A stretch of DNA of 23,542 nucleotides from an uncultured Leucothrix sp. (GTDB lineage: Bacteria; Pseudomonadota; Gammaproteobacteria; Thiotrichales; Thiotrichaceae), in the NCBI GenBank assembly GCA_937923375.1, contig CALAJG010000255.1, positions 1 through 23,542 of the forward strand. Reading direction: 5' to 3'. The stretch's first letter is position 1. Every line of letters begins with the position of its first letter. The notes beneath the pieces are model-generated. The model worked only from the letters and a program-made list of their open reading frames with translations. It made no database searches and was not told the DNA's origin. Shown in pieces: positions 1 to 7,794 of the stretch. A program made the position numbers and the translations under genes.

Positions 1-1
1 T

Positions 2-1237
2 TGTGTTGCAAAAAGCAAACCTACTTCTCACAAACCAACGTTATTAGACACAATTCTCAACAGCATCACCATTAGCCTGGTTGAGACGCCCTGGTGGATT
101 GCCATGTTAACGTTAGTTTTCACTGGTTCATTAGCTCCTTACTTGGGCCAAGCGGCGATTTTCCTTATGGCTGGTAGCGTGATATCCATGACAATTATCA
201 GCAGCATGGGCTCATGGAAAGGATGCATCTCGATACCCCAAGATGTCCCAACCGCAATACTAGTGATAGCTACAGCAGAGATTGTTAGAAAGGTATCAAC
301 TGATGCATCAGCCGACACCGTTTTTGCCACGGTTATTGTCACCATTGGCCTGGCCTCGGTTGTTACTGGCACCTTTTTCTACCTTCTAGGCATCTTCCAG
401 CTTGGAAGGCTAGTCCGTTTATTGCCCTACCCTGTCTTGGCGGGGTTTCTTGGTGCAACCGGTTGCTTGTTAATCTTAGGCGGAATTAACAACGCATTAG
501 GTAATTCTTCTGGATACTCGCTTCTGGAGTTTCAGGCACTGATTCGTTGGTTGCCTTCCGTATTGTTGGCGCTACTCATGTACGGCCTGAGCCTCTATAT
601 CAAACATGCCTTATTAATTCCTGCCGCGATGCTTGCCACGACACTTTGCTTTTTCTCTATCACGTCACTCCTAGGAATTTCACCGGAAGCCCTCAGTCTG
701 GAAGGATGGCTATTTGAAGCGTTACCTACAACGCCGCCAACAGGAATAACGCTAACACAATTTCAAAACATCCAATGGCATGCTATCGCGGAACAGTCTG
801 GTAGTTTAGCCTGCCTCGCGATCTTTTCAGCCATCGCCATGTTACTCAACAACAGTGGGTTTGAGCTCACCGTCAAAGGTCGTTTCGATCAAAACAAAGA
901 TCTACGTACTACAGGAATCGCCAATATACTCGCCGGTCTCGTCGGTGGCTGGCCTGGTTATCTGTCTCCTGCCTGGTCATCAATGAATGCCAGACAAGGG
1001 AAGCAGCTGCCATTAACTGGCTTGTTCACCGCAGTCATCTCCTGCTGCTTACTGTGGTACGCTACACAGCTTATTGAGATGATTCCACGTTTTGTTGTTG
1101 GCTCAGCAATTGCTTATATCGGGGTAACTTTCTTGTTTGACTGGGTCGTTGGGCCCGCTAAACGATTACCGCTCCTGCAATACATCGCTTTATTACTAGT
1201 CATGGTTACTTTCATGGTCTTAGGTTTGTCTGTCTAG
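2..1237 (+). CDS. SulP/SLC26-family anion transporter, 5' cut by window edge and C-terminally short
   Basis: The frame is open from base 2 with no stop, so the true start lies before the window; the ATG at 104 is internal to a membrane segment. The product is a polytopic membrane protein with many hydrophobic helices. It resembles the SulP/SLC26 transport core, including a segment that corresponds to the family's conserved 'LANLLAGL.GG.PGYLS' stretch (here IANILAGLVGGWPGYLS) and a later PRFVVG. SulP proteins move inorganic anions such as sulfate or bicarbonate and normally continue through the last helices into a cytoplasmic STAS domain, often with a cyclic-nucleotide domain. Here the frame stops at 1235-1237, right after a hydrophobic segment, so the last helices and the STAS domain are missing. 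The stop is five bases from the convergent stop of the next gene. It may be a decayed transporter or an unusual short form. The family call is fairly secure; function is doubtful. Confidence 0.75.
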   Translation, partial: CVAKSKPTSHKPTLLDTILNSITISLVETPWWIAMLTLVFTGSLAPYLGQAAIFLMAGSVISMTIISSMGSWKGCISIPQDVPTAILVIATAEIVRKVSTDASADTVFATVIVTIGLASVVTGTFFYLLGIFQLGRLVRLLPYPVLAGFLGATGCLLILGGINNALGNSSGYSLLEFQALIRWLPSVLLALLMYGLSLYIKHALLIPAAMLATTLCFFSITSLLGISPEALSLEGWLFEALPTTPPTGITLTQFQNIQWHAIAEQSGSLACLAIFSAIAMLLNNSGFELTVKGRFDQNKDLRTTGIANILAGLVGGWPGYLSPAWSSMNARQGKQLPLTGLFTAVISCCLLWYATQLIEMIPRFVVGSAIAYIGVTFLFDWVVGPAKRLPLLQYIALLLVMVTFMVLGLSV

Positions 1238-1242
1238 TGAGA

Positions 1243-1635
1243 CTACCCTTGCAGGTGCTGCTTAAGCCCTTGCAATGATCCTTCCATGCCTTTTTGTATT
1301 TTCTTGCCAAACAACATCCCAAAAACAGGAGATAAAAGTCCTTCAAAAATGACGATATTTTTTACCTCAGTTCCATCGCCCTCGGGCGCTAGCTCATGTA
1401 CAAATTTCATTTTACATAAGGGCAATTTGCACTGGACGGTGAAGGATTTATTATCAGTCACCTCAACTAGTTCTATTGCTGTTTCCGGCTCGCCTTTGGG
1501 TTTAATTTTCCCTGTCGTGCCGACTTTGAAAGGGCCGTCAATTGAAGATGATACCGTTTCCTCATCCCATTTTGGCCAGTCTGACACTGCAGTATAAGTG
1601 GCATAAATTTGCTCCGCAGGAGCTTGTATTGTCAT
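1243..1635 (-). CDS. SRPBCC (START/polyketide-cyclase-like) family protein
   Basis: A protein of about 130 residues with the pattern of SRPBCC-fold proteins: an N-terminal strand (TIQAPAEQIYATY), then VSDWPKWDEE, a central beta-rich part and a C-terminal amphipathic helix (GMEGSLQGLKQHLQ). These proteins form a hydrophobic pocket for lipid-like ligands; the ligand here cannot be told. The ATG at 1635 has only a weak Shine-Dalgarno. The frame stays open upstream, adding K-Y-E-E-V, which looks like the start of many family members. An in-frame ATT at 1653-1651 sits 6 nt after GAGGT, so an AUU start is possible. The gene converges on the SulP gene with a 5-base gap. Confidence 0.75.
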   Translation of the reverse strand: MTIQAPAEQIYATYTAVSDWPKWDEETVSSSIDGPFKVGTTGKIKPKGEPETAIELVEVTDNKSFTVQCKLPLCKMKFVHELAPEGDGTEVKNIVIFEGLLSPVFGMLFGKKIQKGMEGSLQGLKQHLQG

Positions 1636-1715
1636 TACTTCTTCGTATTTAATTGGTTTACCTCGAAAGAATTTTCTAGCACTCTATAAAACTGCACTAC
1701 AAATAATCATAGATT

Positions 1716-2474
1716 CTACCAAGTTGCCCCCAGCGCCACTTTTATCGCTTCCCCATTCACCCCGCTAGACTCCTCAGCGGCTAAAAACGCAATCACCTCG
1801 GCAACCTCCTCAGCTTCCACCACTCGCCCTGCAGGATAAAAAGCAGCTCTTTCCTCCCAAATTTCATCAACCGAGACACCACGCTGATCCGCTTCTGCTT
1901 TTGCCGACGCTTCAGCCATTTCGGTACGCACCCAACCCGGTAAAACCGCATTTGAGGTAATATTATGAATGCCTGCATCCTGAGCAACTGAGCGCATCAA
2001 ACCAAGTAAAGCATGCTTTGAAGTGGCGTAAGCACTGCCAGCATATCCGGCAATTTCCCCAGCGGTGGAGCTGGTATAAACCACCCGGCCATAGCCCTGT
2101 GCCACCATATCCTTTGTAATTAACTTTGACAGGAGATAGGGGCCAGAGACATTGATCTTCATGGTCTCGTTCCATATCTTAGAGTCTTGCTCCCAAATCA
2201 CCCTTTCTTCAGCGGATCCAATACCATGGTTGCAAACAAAAATTTCAATAGGCCCAAAGCGTTCCTGAGTTTCTTCAACTGCCAATTTACAGCCTGCAGG
2301 CGTGCCAAGATCAGCCACTACATAGTCTAATCCACTGGCTTTCAATTGTGATTCGCTGCGCGCAACAGCCATCACTCTTGCCCCGCGAGATGCGAGCAAT
2401 CTGGCAGCAGCCAAGCCGATTCCCCGACCTGCTCCTGTTACAATTGTGACTCGTCCGTTGACTCCTGACATCAT
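1716..2474 (-). CDS. short-chain dehydrogenase/reductase (SDR), classical type
   Basis: A 252-residue classical SDR, the usual family length, using NAD(H) or NADP(H). The cofactor motif TGAGRGIG is at residues 13-20. The structural NNAG-like motif is CNHG (81-84). The catalytic Ser is S136 in TSSTAG, and the YxxxK pair is Y149/K153. PG at the 'LPGWVRTEM' stretch and the C-terminal 'SSGVNGEAIKV' stretch are also typical (3-oxoacyl-ACP reductase or hydroxybutyrate dehydrogenase-like). The substrate is not predictable. Two ATGs are adjacent (2474 and 2471). A strong GGAGGG lies 3 nt before the first and 6 nt before the second, so the second may be the real start. It is transcribed away from the RluA-family gene. 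Confidence 0.85.
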   Translation of the reverse strand: MMSGVNGRVTIVTGAGRGIGLAAARLLASRGARVMAVARSESQLKASGLDYVVADLGTPAGCKLAVEETQERFGPIEIFVCNHGIGSAEERVIWEQDSKIWNETMKINVSGPYLLSKLITKDMVAQGYGRVVYTSSTAGEIAGYAGSAYATSKHALLGLMRSVAQDAGIHNITSNAVLPGWVRTEMAEASAKAEADQRGVSVDEIWEERAAFYPAGRVVEAEEVAEVIAFLAAEESSGVNGEAIKVALGATW

Positions 2475-2601
2475 AATCCCTCCGCTGGGTTAACACCTCC
2501 ATAGTCTACCGAATTTTCACCCCCTCAGACAATTATCTCATTCCGTATTGATAGCGTTTCGTGGATACTAGCAAACTATCAACCCAACCGGATATCCGTT
2601 G

Positions 2602-3555
2602 ATGTACGAACGCAAACCTAAACAGGTTTTACTTTCTCCTCTACCCATGCGTGACGGCGTATCCGCAAGCCGTACCTGGCTGCCCAAGTGCGGCAGTTAT
2701 AAAAATAAGGCAGAGAATTACGGCCACTGGGAAACCATTCTGGATTTTTTAATTGAACGCTTTCCGTTTATGCCCAAAGCGTTATTTCTGGAACGCATGG
2801 AACGAGGCGATATAGTCAATCAGGACGGGGAGCCATTTCGAGAAGATTCACCTTATCAGGCAGAAACCTATCTGTTCTATTATCGTGAAGTACCTGATGA
2901 GCCACACATTCCTTTTTACGAAGATATTTTGTATGACGATGAGCATCTGATCGTAGTCGACAAACCGCACTTCATTCCCGTGACCCCGACTGGTCGCCAT
3001 GTCAAAGAAAGCCTGTTAACGCGGCTCAAGCATCGCTTTCAAAGTGAGACCATTAGTCCGATACATCGGTTGGATCGTGAGACAGCTGGTGTGATGTTAT
3101 TTAGCCGTGACAAGGAATATCGCAGTGCTTATCAAAACTTGTTTCAAAACAGGGAAGTAGAGAAAACCTATGAGGCAATAGCGCCCACTTCTGATCACTC
3201 ATTCCCCTTGATTCACCGCAGCCGAATGGTGAAAAGTGAGCACACCTTCTTTATTATGGAGGAGGTCGGGGGGGAACCAAATGCTGAGACTCATATCGAA
3301 GTGATTGAAACTAAGGGCAACCTGGCACGCTACCAACTGAAACCGGTTAGCGGTAAACAGCATCAGCTTCGTGTTCATATGATGTCACTGGGAAGTCCTA
3401 TTTTAAACGATCCTTTTTATCCGGAGTTACTACCCAAAGATCGCTGTGACGATTACTCCAAGCCGTTGCAGCTATTGGCTAAAACCATCAAGTTTGTAGA
3501 CCCTTTTTCAAATGAGATTCGTGAGTTTGAGTCGGCGCGCTCGCTCGATTTTTAA
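2602..3555 (+). CDS. RluA-family pseudouridine synthase
   Basis: This enzyme isomerises uridine to pseudouridine in rRNA or tRNA. The catalytic motif HRLDRETAG is at residues 155-163, with D158 as the expected catalytic aspartate. Other RluA landmarks are DEHLIVVDKPHFIPVTPTG near residue 115 and the C-terminal RYQLKPVSGKQHQLRVHM, matching the family's 'L.TGR.HQIRVH' element with S-G-K in place of T-G-R. The N-terminal 90 residues look S4-like (ERMERGDIVNQDG). Length, 317 residues, is normal. The frame also permits TTG at 2599, directly before the ATG; ATG is preferred, although no clear Shine-Dalgarno is visible. A G7 run lies at 3268-3274. The exact target (RluA, RluC, TruC or another) cannot be fixed by eye. 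Confidence 0.88.
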   Translation: MYERKPKQVLLSPLPMRDGVSASRTWLPKCGSYKNKAENYGHWETILDFLIERFPFMPKALFLERMERGDIVNQDGEPFREDSPYQAETYLFYYREVPDEPHIPFYEDILYDDEHLIVVDKPHFIPVTPTGRHVKESLLTRLKHRFQSETISPIHRLDRETAGVMLFSRDKEYRSAYQNLFQNREVEKTYEAIAPTSDHSFPLIHRSRMVKSEHTFFIMEEVGGEPNAETHIEVIETKGNLARYQLKPVSGKQHQLRVHMMSLGSPILNDPFYPELLPKDRCDDYSKPLQLLAKTIKFVDPFSNEIREFESARSLDF

Positions 3556-3619
3556 CGATGATTCAGCCAGCATCCGGACATTACTAAATACACTAACAAT
3601 AAAAATATTAGGGGACAAT

Positions 3620-4801
3620 ATGATACGTACTTACCTACTTGCCTTGGTTTGCGCATTTGCAATCAATACTCAAGCCCAAGCCAATGCACTATCCAGCTTT
3701 TCAGCGCTTAAAAATGCAGGCCTATTAGTTGTTGACACCCGAGGAAAACAATTACTCGCCGATAATAATCGACGCGCGTTTATCCCAGCCTCAACCACCA
3801 AAATTGTAACCGCATGGTTGGCACTTTACCGCTGGGGTGAGCACCACCGCTTTGCTACTGATTTCTATTTTGACGCTTCAACTAACACACTAACTGTTAA
3901 GGGGAGCGGCGACCCATTTTTGGTGTCAGAAGAATTAAAAATTATCGCTACCAAGCTTAGCCAACGCGGCATACATCGCGTAGACACCTTGGTGTTAGAT
4001 GGCAGTGCATTTTCCAGAGGATTAGTTCTCCCTGGTACTGGTAGAACCAACAACCCTTACGATGCAGTCCCTTCAGCATTAGCGGCGAATTTCAATACCG
4101 TAAATCTAAAACGAGTAAAACGAAGGATCCGTTCAGCAGAGTCACAAACACCACTGACGCCTATCGCACGTGGCATGTACAAGGGCATTAAGAAAAAGAA
4201 GTTACGCGTCAATCTGGGCCGTGATCCTCGCAAAGCCGAGCGCTATTTTGGTGAGTTATTATTAGCCATGCTCAAGCAAGAAGGTGTCTCAGTTGGCAAT
4301 CGCATTCAACAAGGTATTGCGCCACAGCAATCGCCATTCTACAAGCACCTCAATACCCGTACTTTAGGCGATATGATTCGCCCGATGATGAAGTATTCAA
4401 CCAATTTTATTGCCAACCAATTAGTGCTGATGATGGCACAGCAGCAGTTCCAACGTCCGGCCAATGCCAAAGACGTACAGTCCTATATGCAGGATAACCT
4501 TCGGGCCCATTTCAGCTGGCAGAACTTTACTTTTCAGGAAGGTGCTGGCTTATCACGAAAAAATCGCATTTCCCCTAAGCAGTTGGTAGAGCTGTTGCAA
4601 CGTTTCAAAGAATACCGTCACCTGCTACCTGAGGTTGAGCCCGGCGTATTTGCCAAATCAGGCACCCTAAACAAAGTCAGCACCCTCGCAGGTTACATAG
4701 TGGATGGCAATGAGTGGAAGCCGTTTGCACTAATGATGAATCAGTCGGTGCCTTATAAACTCCGAAACCGCATCGCAAAAGAGCTAAGACGCACACTTTA
4801 A
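3620..4801 (+). CDS. dacB: D-alanyl-D-alanine carboxypeptidase/endopeptidase, PBP4 type (peptidase S13)
   Basis: A periplasmic penicillin-binding protein that trims D-Ala from peptidoglycan stem peptides or cuts cross-links. Residues 1-22 form a signal peptide (MIRTYLLALVCAFA, then QAQANA). The three active-site motifs are in order: SxxK as S58-T-T-K61, SxN as S260-T-N262, and KTG-like K346-S-G. The start at 3620 is chosen because GGGG precedes it by about 5 nt and a signal peptide follows at once; the frame extends upstream to 3512 but that part overlaps the previous gene. At 393 residues it is shorter than E. coli PBP4 (477), suggesting smaller inserted domains between SxxK and SxN. Assignment to S13 is firm; the dacB name is by similarity. 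Confidence 0.85.
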   Translation: MIRTYLLALVCAFAINTQAQANALSSFSALKNAGLLVVDTRGKQLLADNNRRAFIPASTTKIVTAWLALYRWGEHHRFATDFYFDASTNTLTVKGSGDPFLVSEELKIIATKLSQRGIHRVDTLVLDGSAFSRGLVLPGTGRTNNPYDAVPSALAANFNTVNLKRVKRRIRSAESQTPLTPIARGMYKGIKKKKLRVNLGRDPRKAERYFGELLLAMLKQEGVSVGNRIQQGIAPQQSPFYKHLNTRTLGDMIRPMMKYSTNFIANQLVLMMAQQQFQRPANAKDVQSYMQDNLRAHFSWQNFTFQEGAGLSRKNRISPKQLVELLQRFKEYRHLLPEVEPGVFAKSGTLNKVSTLAGYIVDGNEWKPFALMMNQSVPYKLRNRIAKELRRTL

Positions 4802-4810
4802 ATGAGAATA

Positions 4811-4838
4811 CACTGCGTATCTAATATGATATGCAGTG
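4811..4838. repeat. inverted repeat, possible hairpin or operator before the EamA gene
   Basis: Arms CACTGCGTATC (4811-4821) and GATATGCAGTG (4828-4838) are complementary over 11 positions with one G-T wobble, around a 6-base TAATAT spacer. There is no T-run, so it is not a classic terminator. It lies between the dacB stop and the next start codon and ends six bases before that ATG. It could be an operator for a dimeric repressor or an RNA hairpin limiting translation initiation. Confidence 0.6.
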
Positions 4839-4844
4839 ATCCTT

Positions 4845-5786
4845 ATGAAGAGTAGTACCCCCCAAAACATTACTAACACAGTAGGCAATAACAACAGTCC
4901 GATCCAGCTAAAACATTTACTTATGTTTGTGCTGCTCGCCTCGATCTGGGGAGCATCGTTTATGTTTACTCGTGTCAGTTCGCCAGAGTTTGGAGCGTTT
5001 GCCTTTGCTAGCCTTCGCTTAGGCTTAGCAGCTGTTGCATTATTTCCAATTTTATTGATGGGTGATAACTGGAAATATCTTCGCGACGATTTCTGGATGA
5101 TCGCCTTTATCTCGATTTTTAATTCTGCCATGCCATTTGTGATGTTCGCCTACGCCACGCTTTATCTGGAAGCGGGCTTGACGTCAGTACTTAATTCGTT
5201 CGTCCCCATGCTGTCTGGATTGATTGCTCACATCTATTTTAAAGACTATCTCAACCGAAGCCAGCAGCTTGGGCTGGTGATTGGTATTATCGGTGTTGGC
5301 ATTTTAATGATGGACAAAATGGGCATTGGTAATAACACTATTCTTCCACTATGCGCCTGTTTGACTGCCTGCCTTAGCTACGCAGTAAGCGCTAATATTA
5401 CGAAACGCAAACTGAGTCATGTCCCCCCTAAAGTACTGGCTGCCAGCACTATGTTTGTTTCGGGTTTATTGTTGATACCTTTTGGAGTAATGACATGGCC
5501 AACAACGAGCCCAAGTTTAACCGCCTGGAGCGCTGTTGTCGCTGTCGCGATACTATCTACTGCGCTGGCTTATCTTCTCTTCTTTGAACTCATTAAAAAT
5601 ATCGGCCCCACAAGAACAGTCAGCGTCACCCTTTTAATTCCGATCTTTGGTATTTTCTGGGGTGCGTTATTACTGGATGAACCCATAACCGTAACAATTA
5701 TTGTTGGAACAATCGTCATTATCACTGGGGCTTACCTCTCTTTATCTCTTAAATTGCCCAGTCGTCGGAGGCCGCCTCTCGGTTAA
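4845..5786 (+). CDS. EamA/DMT-superfamily transporter (drug/metabolite exporter type)
   Basis: An inner-membrane protein with about ten hydrophobic helices in two EamA repeats. The first repeat begins at LLASIWGASFMFTRV, a typical EamA start, with LRLGLAAVALF after it. The second has the usual 'STALAYLLFFELIKNIGPTRT' and 'IPIFGIFWGALLLDEP' elements. Family members export amino acids or other metabolites; the substrate is unknown. The start is uncertain: the frame also offers GTG at 4836, but that lies inside the inverted repeat, so ATG 4845 is preferred. Neither has a clear Shine-Dalgarno. The C-terminus is short and basic (PSRRRPPLG). Predicted length is 313 residues, close to the family norm. 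Confidence 0.85.
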   Translation: MKSSTPQNITNTVGNNNSPIQLKHLLMFVLLASIWGASFMFTRVSSPEFGAFAFASLRLGLAAVALFPILLMGDNWKYLRDDFWMIAFISIFNSAMPFVMFAYATLYLEAGLTSVLNSFVPMLSGLIAHIYFKDYLNRSQQLGLVIGIIGVGILMMDKMGIGNNTILPLCACLTACLSYAVSANITKRKLSHVPPKVLAASTMFVSGLLLIPFGVMTWPTTSPSLTAWSAVVAVAILSTALAYLLFFELIKNIGPTRTVSVTLLIPIFGIFWGALLLDEPITVTIIVGTIVIITGAYLSLSLKLPSRRRPPLG

Positions 5787-5797
5787 GCCAATTTAAG

Positions 5798-5834
5798 GTT
5801 AACGCTCAATAAAATGAATACAATTGAGCTTAAC
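5798..5834. repeat. imperfect inverted repeat between the EamA and GGDEF-EAL genes
   Basis: GTTAA-C-GCTCAAT (5798-5810) pairs with ATTGAGC-TTAAC (5823-5834): 12 base pairs with one bulged C and a 12-base loop. No T-run follows on the plus strand, so it is not a standard intrinsic terminator. It ends 14 bases before the ATG of the next gene and could be an operator, a Rho-independent-like pause or an mRNA-stabilising hairpin. Confidence 0.5.
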
Positions 5835-5848
5835 AACCAAAAACTTGC

Positions 5849-7570
5849 ATGATAATAATTACTAAAAATAACATGCTACGACGCATTCTAAGCGTGCTTA
5901 TTGCGCTTCTTATCAACGTTTCCTCTAGCAGTGCTACCGCTGATAGCGCTACGTCCGTGCAATCTAATTTAACAAAAGCCGAACAGCAGTGGCTCGCTAA
6001 GCACCCCAATGTCAAACTTGCAGAGCCAAGAGGCCCATTACTCAAGCGCAGTACTGCCATCTTAATCAGCCTAGGCATATTTCTTGTTATTTTCATGACT
6101 GCGCTATGGGTATTAACTCTTTATAAAACTAAAGAGACCTTAAGAATCAGCGAAAACAAGATACGCCAGCAAGCCAATTTTGACTCCTTAACCGGCTTGT
6201 ATAATCGCCACAAATTTTATGAAATCCTTAGCGAAGAAATCGAATTAGCTAATGAGCACGATGAGAATTTTGCGTTATTGTTTCTCGATCTGGATGAGTT
6301 TAAAGAAGTCAACGACACACTAGGACACGGTGTTGGTGATGCCTTATTGCGGAGAGTTGCAAACAGACTTAGAAATCGTGTTCGCTCTCGGGATGTGGTT
6401 GCAAGACTGGGTGGTGACGAGTTTACAATCATTATCAGCGATATAAAGAACATGAATGATTTGAAATCAATCGCCAGAAATATTTGCTCAGCAGTCAGTA
6501 CCGAATTTATGATTCAAGGTCATTCTATTAACGTTTCAACCAGCATCGGCATTACCTGCTTTCCTCATGACGCAGACACTGACGAGGAGATACTGATCAA
6601 TGCTGATCAGGCAATGTACGCCAGTAAAAACTCTGGTCGTAATCGCTATACTTTCTTTACCGATTCAATGCGCGACGAGAGGATAGAAAGAAGTCAGATT
6701 CTTCAGGACTTAAGAGTCGCCGTCGATGAAGACCAACTAGAGTTATATTACCAGCCGATTGTGGATGTTAAAACTGGTAGAGTTGTCAAAGCTGAAGCGC
6801 TGATCCGTTGGAATCATCCGGAGAAGGGTTTAGTGTTTCCGGGGACATTTATCGAGCTGGCCGAAGAAAGCGGCATGATTAATGAAATTGGCGAGTGGAT
6901 ATTCGTATCTGCTGTATTAAAAGCTGCAGAGTGGCGAGAAAAATATGAGGCTGACTTCCAAATTAGCCTTAACACATCACCCATTCAATACAGAGAGAAT
7001 GGTATCAATGTTGAAGCATGGGGCAATTACCTCGCTGAGAACGGAGTCAGTGGAAGCGCTATTATTGTAGAAATTACCGAAGGTCTGCTCATGGAAAGCA
7101 GCTATGGCGTCAAAGAGAAATTACTGGCACTTCGTGACAATGGCATTGAAGTGGCCATTGACGACTTTGGCACAGGCTACTCATCACTCTCTTATATGAA
7201 GAAGTTTGATATAGATTACCTGAAAATCGACCAGTCATTTATTTCAACGCTTTCGCCAGACTCCGAAGATATGGCGTTATGTGAGGCTATCATTGTTATG
7301 GCGCACAAATTAGGCTGTAAAGTTGTTGCCGAAGGAATCGAAACTATGAATCAGCTTCAACTGCTTAAAGATGCTGATTGTGACGCAGGCCAGGGCTACT
7401 TGTTCTCAAAGGGATTACCTGCTGATGAGTTTGAAAGGTTATTAATTAATGAACAGTCCAAACACACCGCACTTTTTAATGGTAAAACGGTCATAACCTA
7501 CCTACCTGCAGAGCACTCAGATAGTTTGCCACAAGCTCCCCTGGAAGAACTTGAAGCAATCGAAGCATAA
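5849..7570 (+). CDS. membrane GGDEF-EAL protein with vestigial periplasmic sensor (cyclic di-GMP turnover)
   Basis: Residues 1-31 look like a signal peptide; M9 (base 5873) is an equally good start, and neither has a clear Shine-Dalgarno. Residues 41-58 (LTKAEQQWLAKHPNVKLA) match the opening of bacterial solute-binding (SBP_bac_3) sensor domains, but the remaining 200-odd residues of that domain are absent and a membrane helix (about 69-91) follows. The GGDEF domain starts near 109 (FDSLTGLYNR), with an intact GGDEF at 188-192 and an RxxD inhibitory site (RSRD) five residues before it. The EAL domain has EAL at 316-318, SLNTSP, EITEG, DDFGTGYSS, KIDQSF, VAEGIE and QGYLFSKG, so both synthesis and hydrolysis of cyclic di-GMP are possible. 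It probably acts at the inner membrane facing the cytoplasm. Domain calls are firm; net activity is unknown. Confidence 0.9.
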   Translation: MIIITKNNMLRRILSVLIALLINVSSSSATADSATSVQSNLTKAEQQWLAKHPNVKLAEPRGPLLKRSTAILISLGIFLVIFMTALWVLTLYKTKETLRISENKIRQQANFDSLTGLYNRHKFYEILSEEIELANEHDENFALLFLDLDEFKEVNDTLGHGVGDALLRRVANRLRNRVRSRDVVARLGGDEFTIIISDIKNMNDLKSIARNICSAVSTEFMIQGHSINVSTSIGITCFPHDADTDEEILINADQAMYASKNSGRNRYTFFTDSMRDERIERSQILQDLRVAVDEDQLELYYQPIVDVKTGRVVKAEALIRWNHPEKGLVFPGTFIELAEESGMINEIGEWIFVSAVLKAAEWREKYEADFQISLNTSPIQYRENGINVEAWGNYLAENGVSGSAIIVEITEGLLMESSYGVKEKLLALRDNGIEVAIDDFGTGYSSLSYMKKFDIDYLKIDQSFISTLSPDSEDMALCEAIIVMAHKLGCKVVAEGIETMNQLQLLKDADCDAGQGYLFSKGLPADEFERLLINEQSKHTALFNGKTVITYLPAEHSDSLPQAPLEELEAIEA

Positions 7571-7584
7571 GCTGTATATTGCAA

Positions 7585-7613
7585 TTGGCAAAAGACTGAA
7601 GACATTGTAAAAT
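7585..7613 (+). promoter_or_regulatory. sigma-70 promoter of the rtcB leader
   Basis: TTGGCA (7585-7590, five of six matches to TTGACA), a 17-base spacer and TAAAAT (7608-7613, five of six to TATAAT). It is the best sigma-70 match I noticed in the window. Transcription would start near 7620, about 35 nt before the leader ORF and 24 nt before its AGGAG. Confidence 0.7.
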
Positions 7614-7655
7614 GGCTTCTTAAATTCGTTAAACCCCAAATTCAGGAGATAACAC

Positions 7656-7688
7656 ATGCGTTTTATAGGATTCAAAATTACTAACTAA
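7656..7688 (+). CDS. putative 10-residue leader peptide upstream of rtcB
   Basis: ATG at 7656 begins a ten-codon frame (MRFIGFKITN) ending at TAA 7686-7688. It has a strong Shine-Dalgarno, AGGAG at 7644-7648, seven bases upstream, better than many real genes here, and a promoter about 45 bases upstream. The stop codon directly abuts the first arm of the RNA pairing chain described next, the placement expected of a leader peptide whose ribosome sets RNA folding. No single amino acid is strongly enriched (two Phe, two Ile, one each of Arg, Lys, Asn, Thr, Gly). Too short for homology evidence; its translation is inferred. Confidence 0.55.
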   Translation: MRFIGFKITN

Positions 7689-7794
7689 CATCTCCCCGCT
7701 TGACTGCCGGGAGATGATTTACGTCATCCGGCAGTCAATGCTAATTAGTTTACGCATGTATAAACCTCGGATGACATTGTCTCCGGGGTTTTTT
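7689..7794 (+). promoter_or_regulatory. candidate translational attenuator: four overlapping alternative pairings before rtcB
   Basis: Four pairings compete in order. (1:2) CATCTCCC 7689-7696 with GGGAGATG 7709-7716, 8 bp. (2:3) TTGACTGCCGG 7700-7710 with CCGGCAGTCAA 7728-7738, 11 bp, plus inner ATGA/TCAT. (3:4) GTCATCCG 7723-7730 with CGGATGAC 7768-7775, 8 bp. (4:5) the terminator stem. Neighbouring pairings exclude each other. A ribosome at the leader stop would mask arm 1, favour 2:3, free arm 4 and allow termination. A ribosome stalled early, or no translation, would allow 1:2, then 3:4, blocking the terminator and letting transcription reach rtcB. The complementarities are seen directly; the regulatory logic is inferred. 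Confidence 0.55.
7763..7794 (+). terminator. intrinsic terminator in the rtcB leader
   Basis: AACCTCGGA (7763-7771) pairs with TCCGGGGTT (7782-7790), nine pairs including one G-U, with three further pairs possible in the ten-base loop. A run of six T (7789-7794) follows. It sits 33 bases before the rtcB ATG, downstream of the leader promoter, so it would end most transcripts unless disrupted. Confidence 0.75.

Noticed and set aside
1286..1597. Open frame of 103 codons on the plus strand
   Set aside because: Antisense to the SRPBCC gene, whose fold pattern is clear; no ribosome site or family resemblance.
4784..5131. Minus-strand frame of 115 codons across the dacB-EamA junction
   Set aside because: Opposes a well-supported EamA protein and runs through the inverted repeat; shadow ORF.
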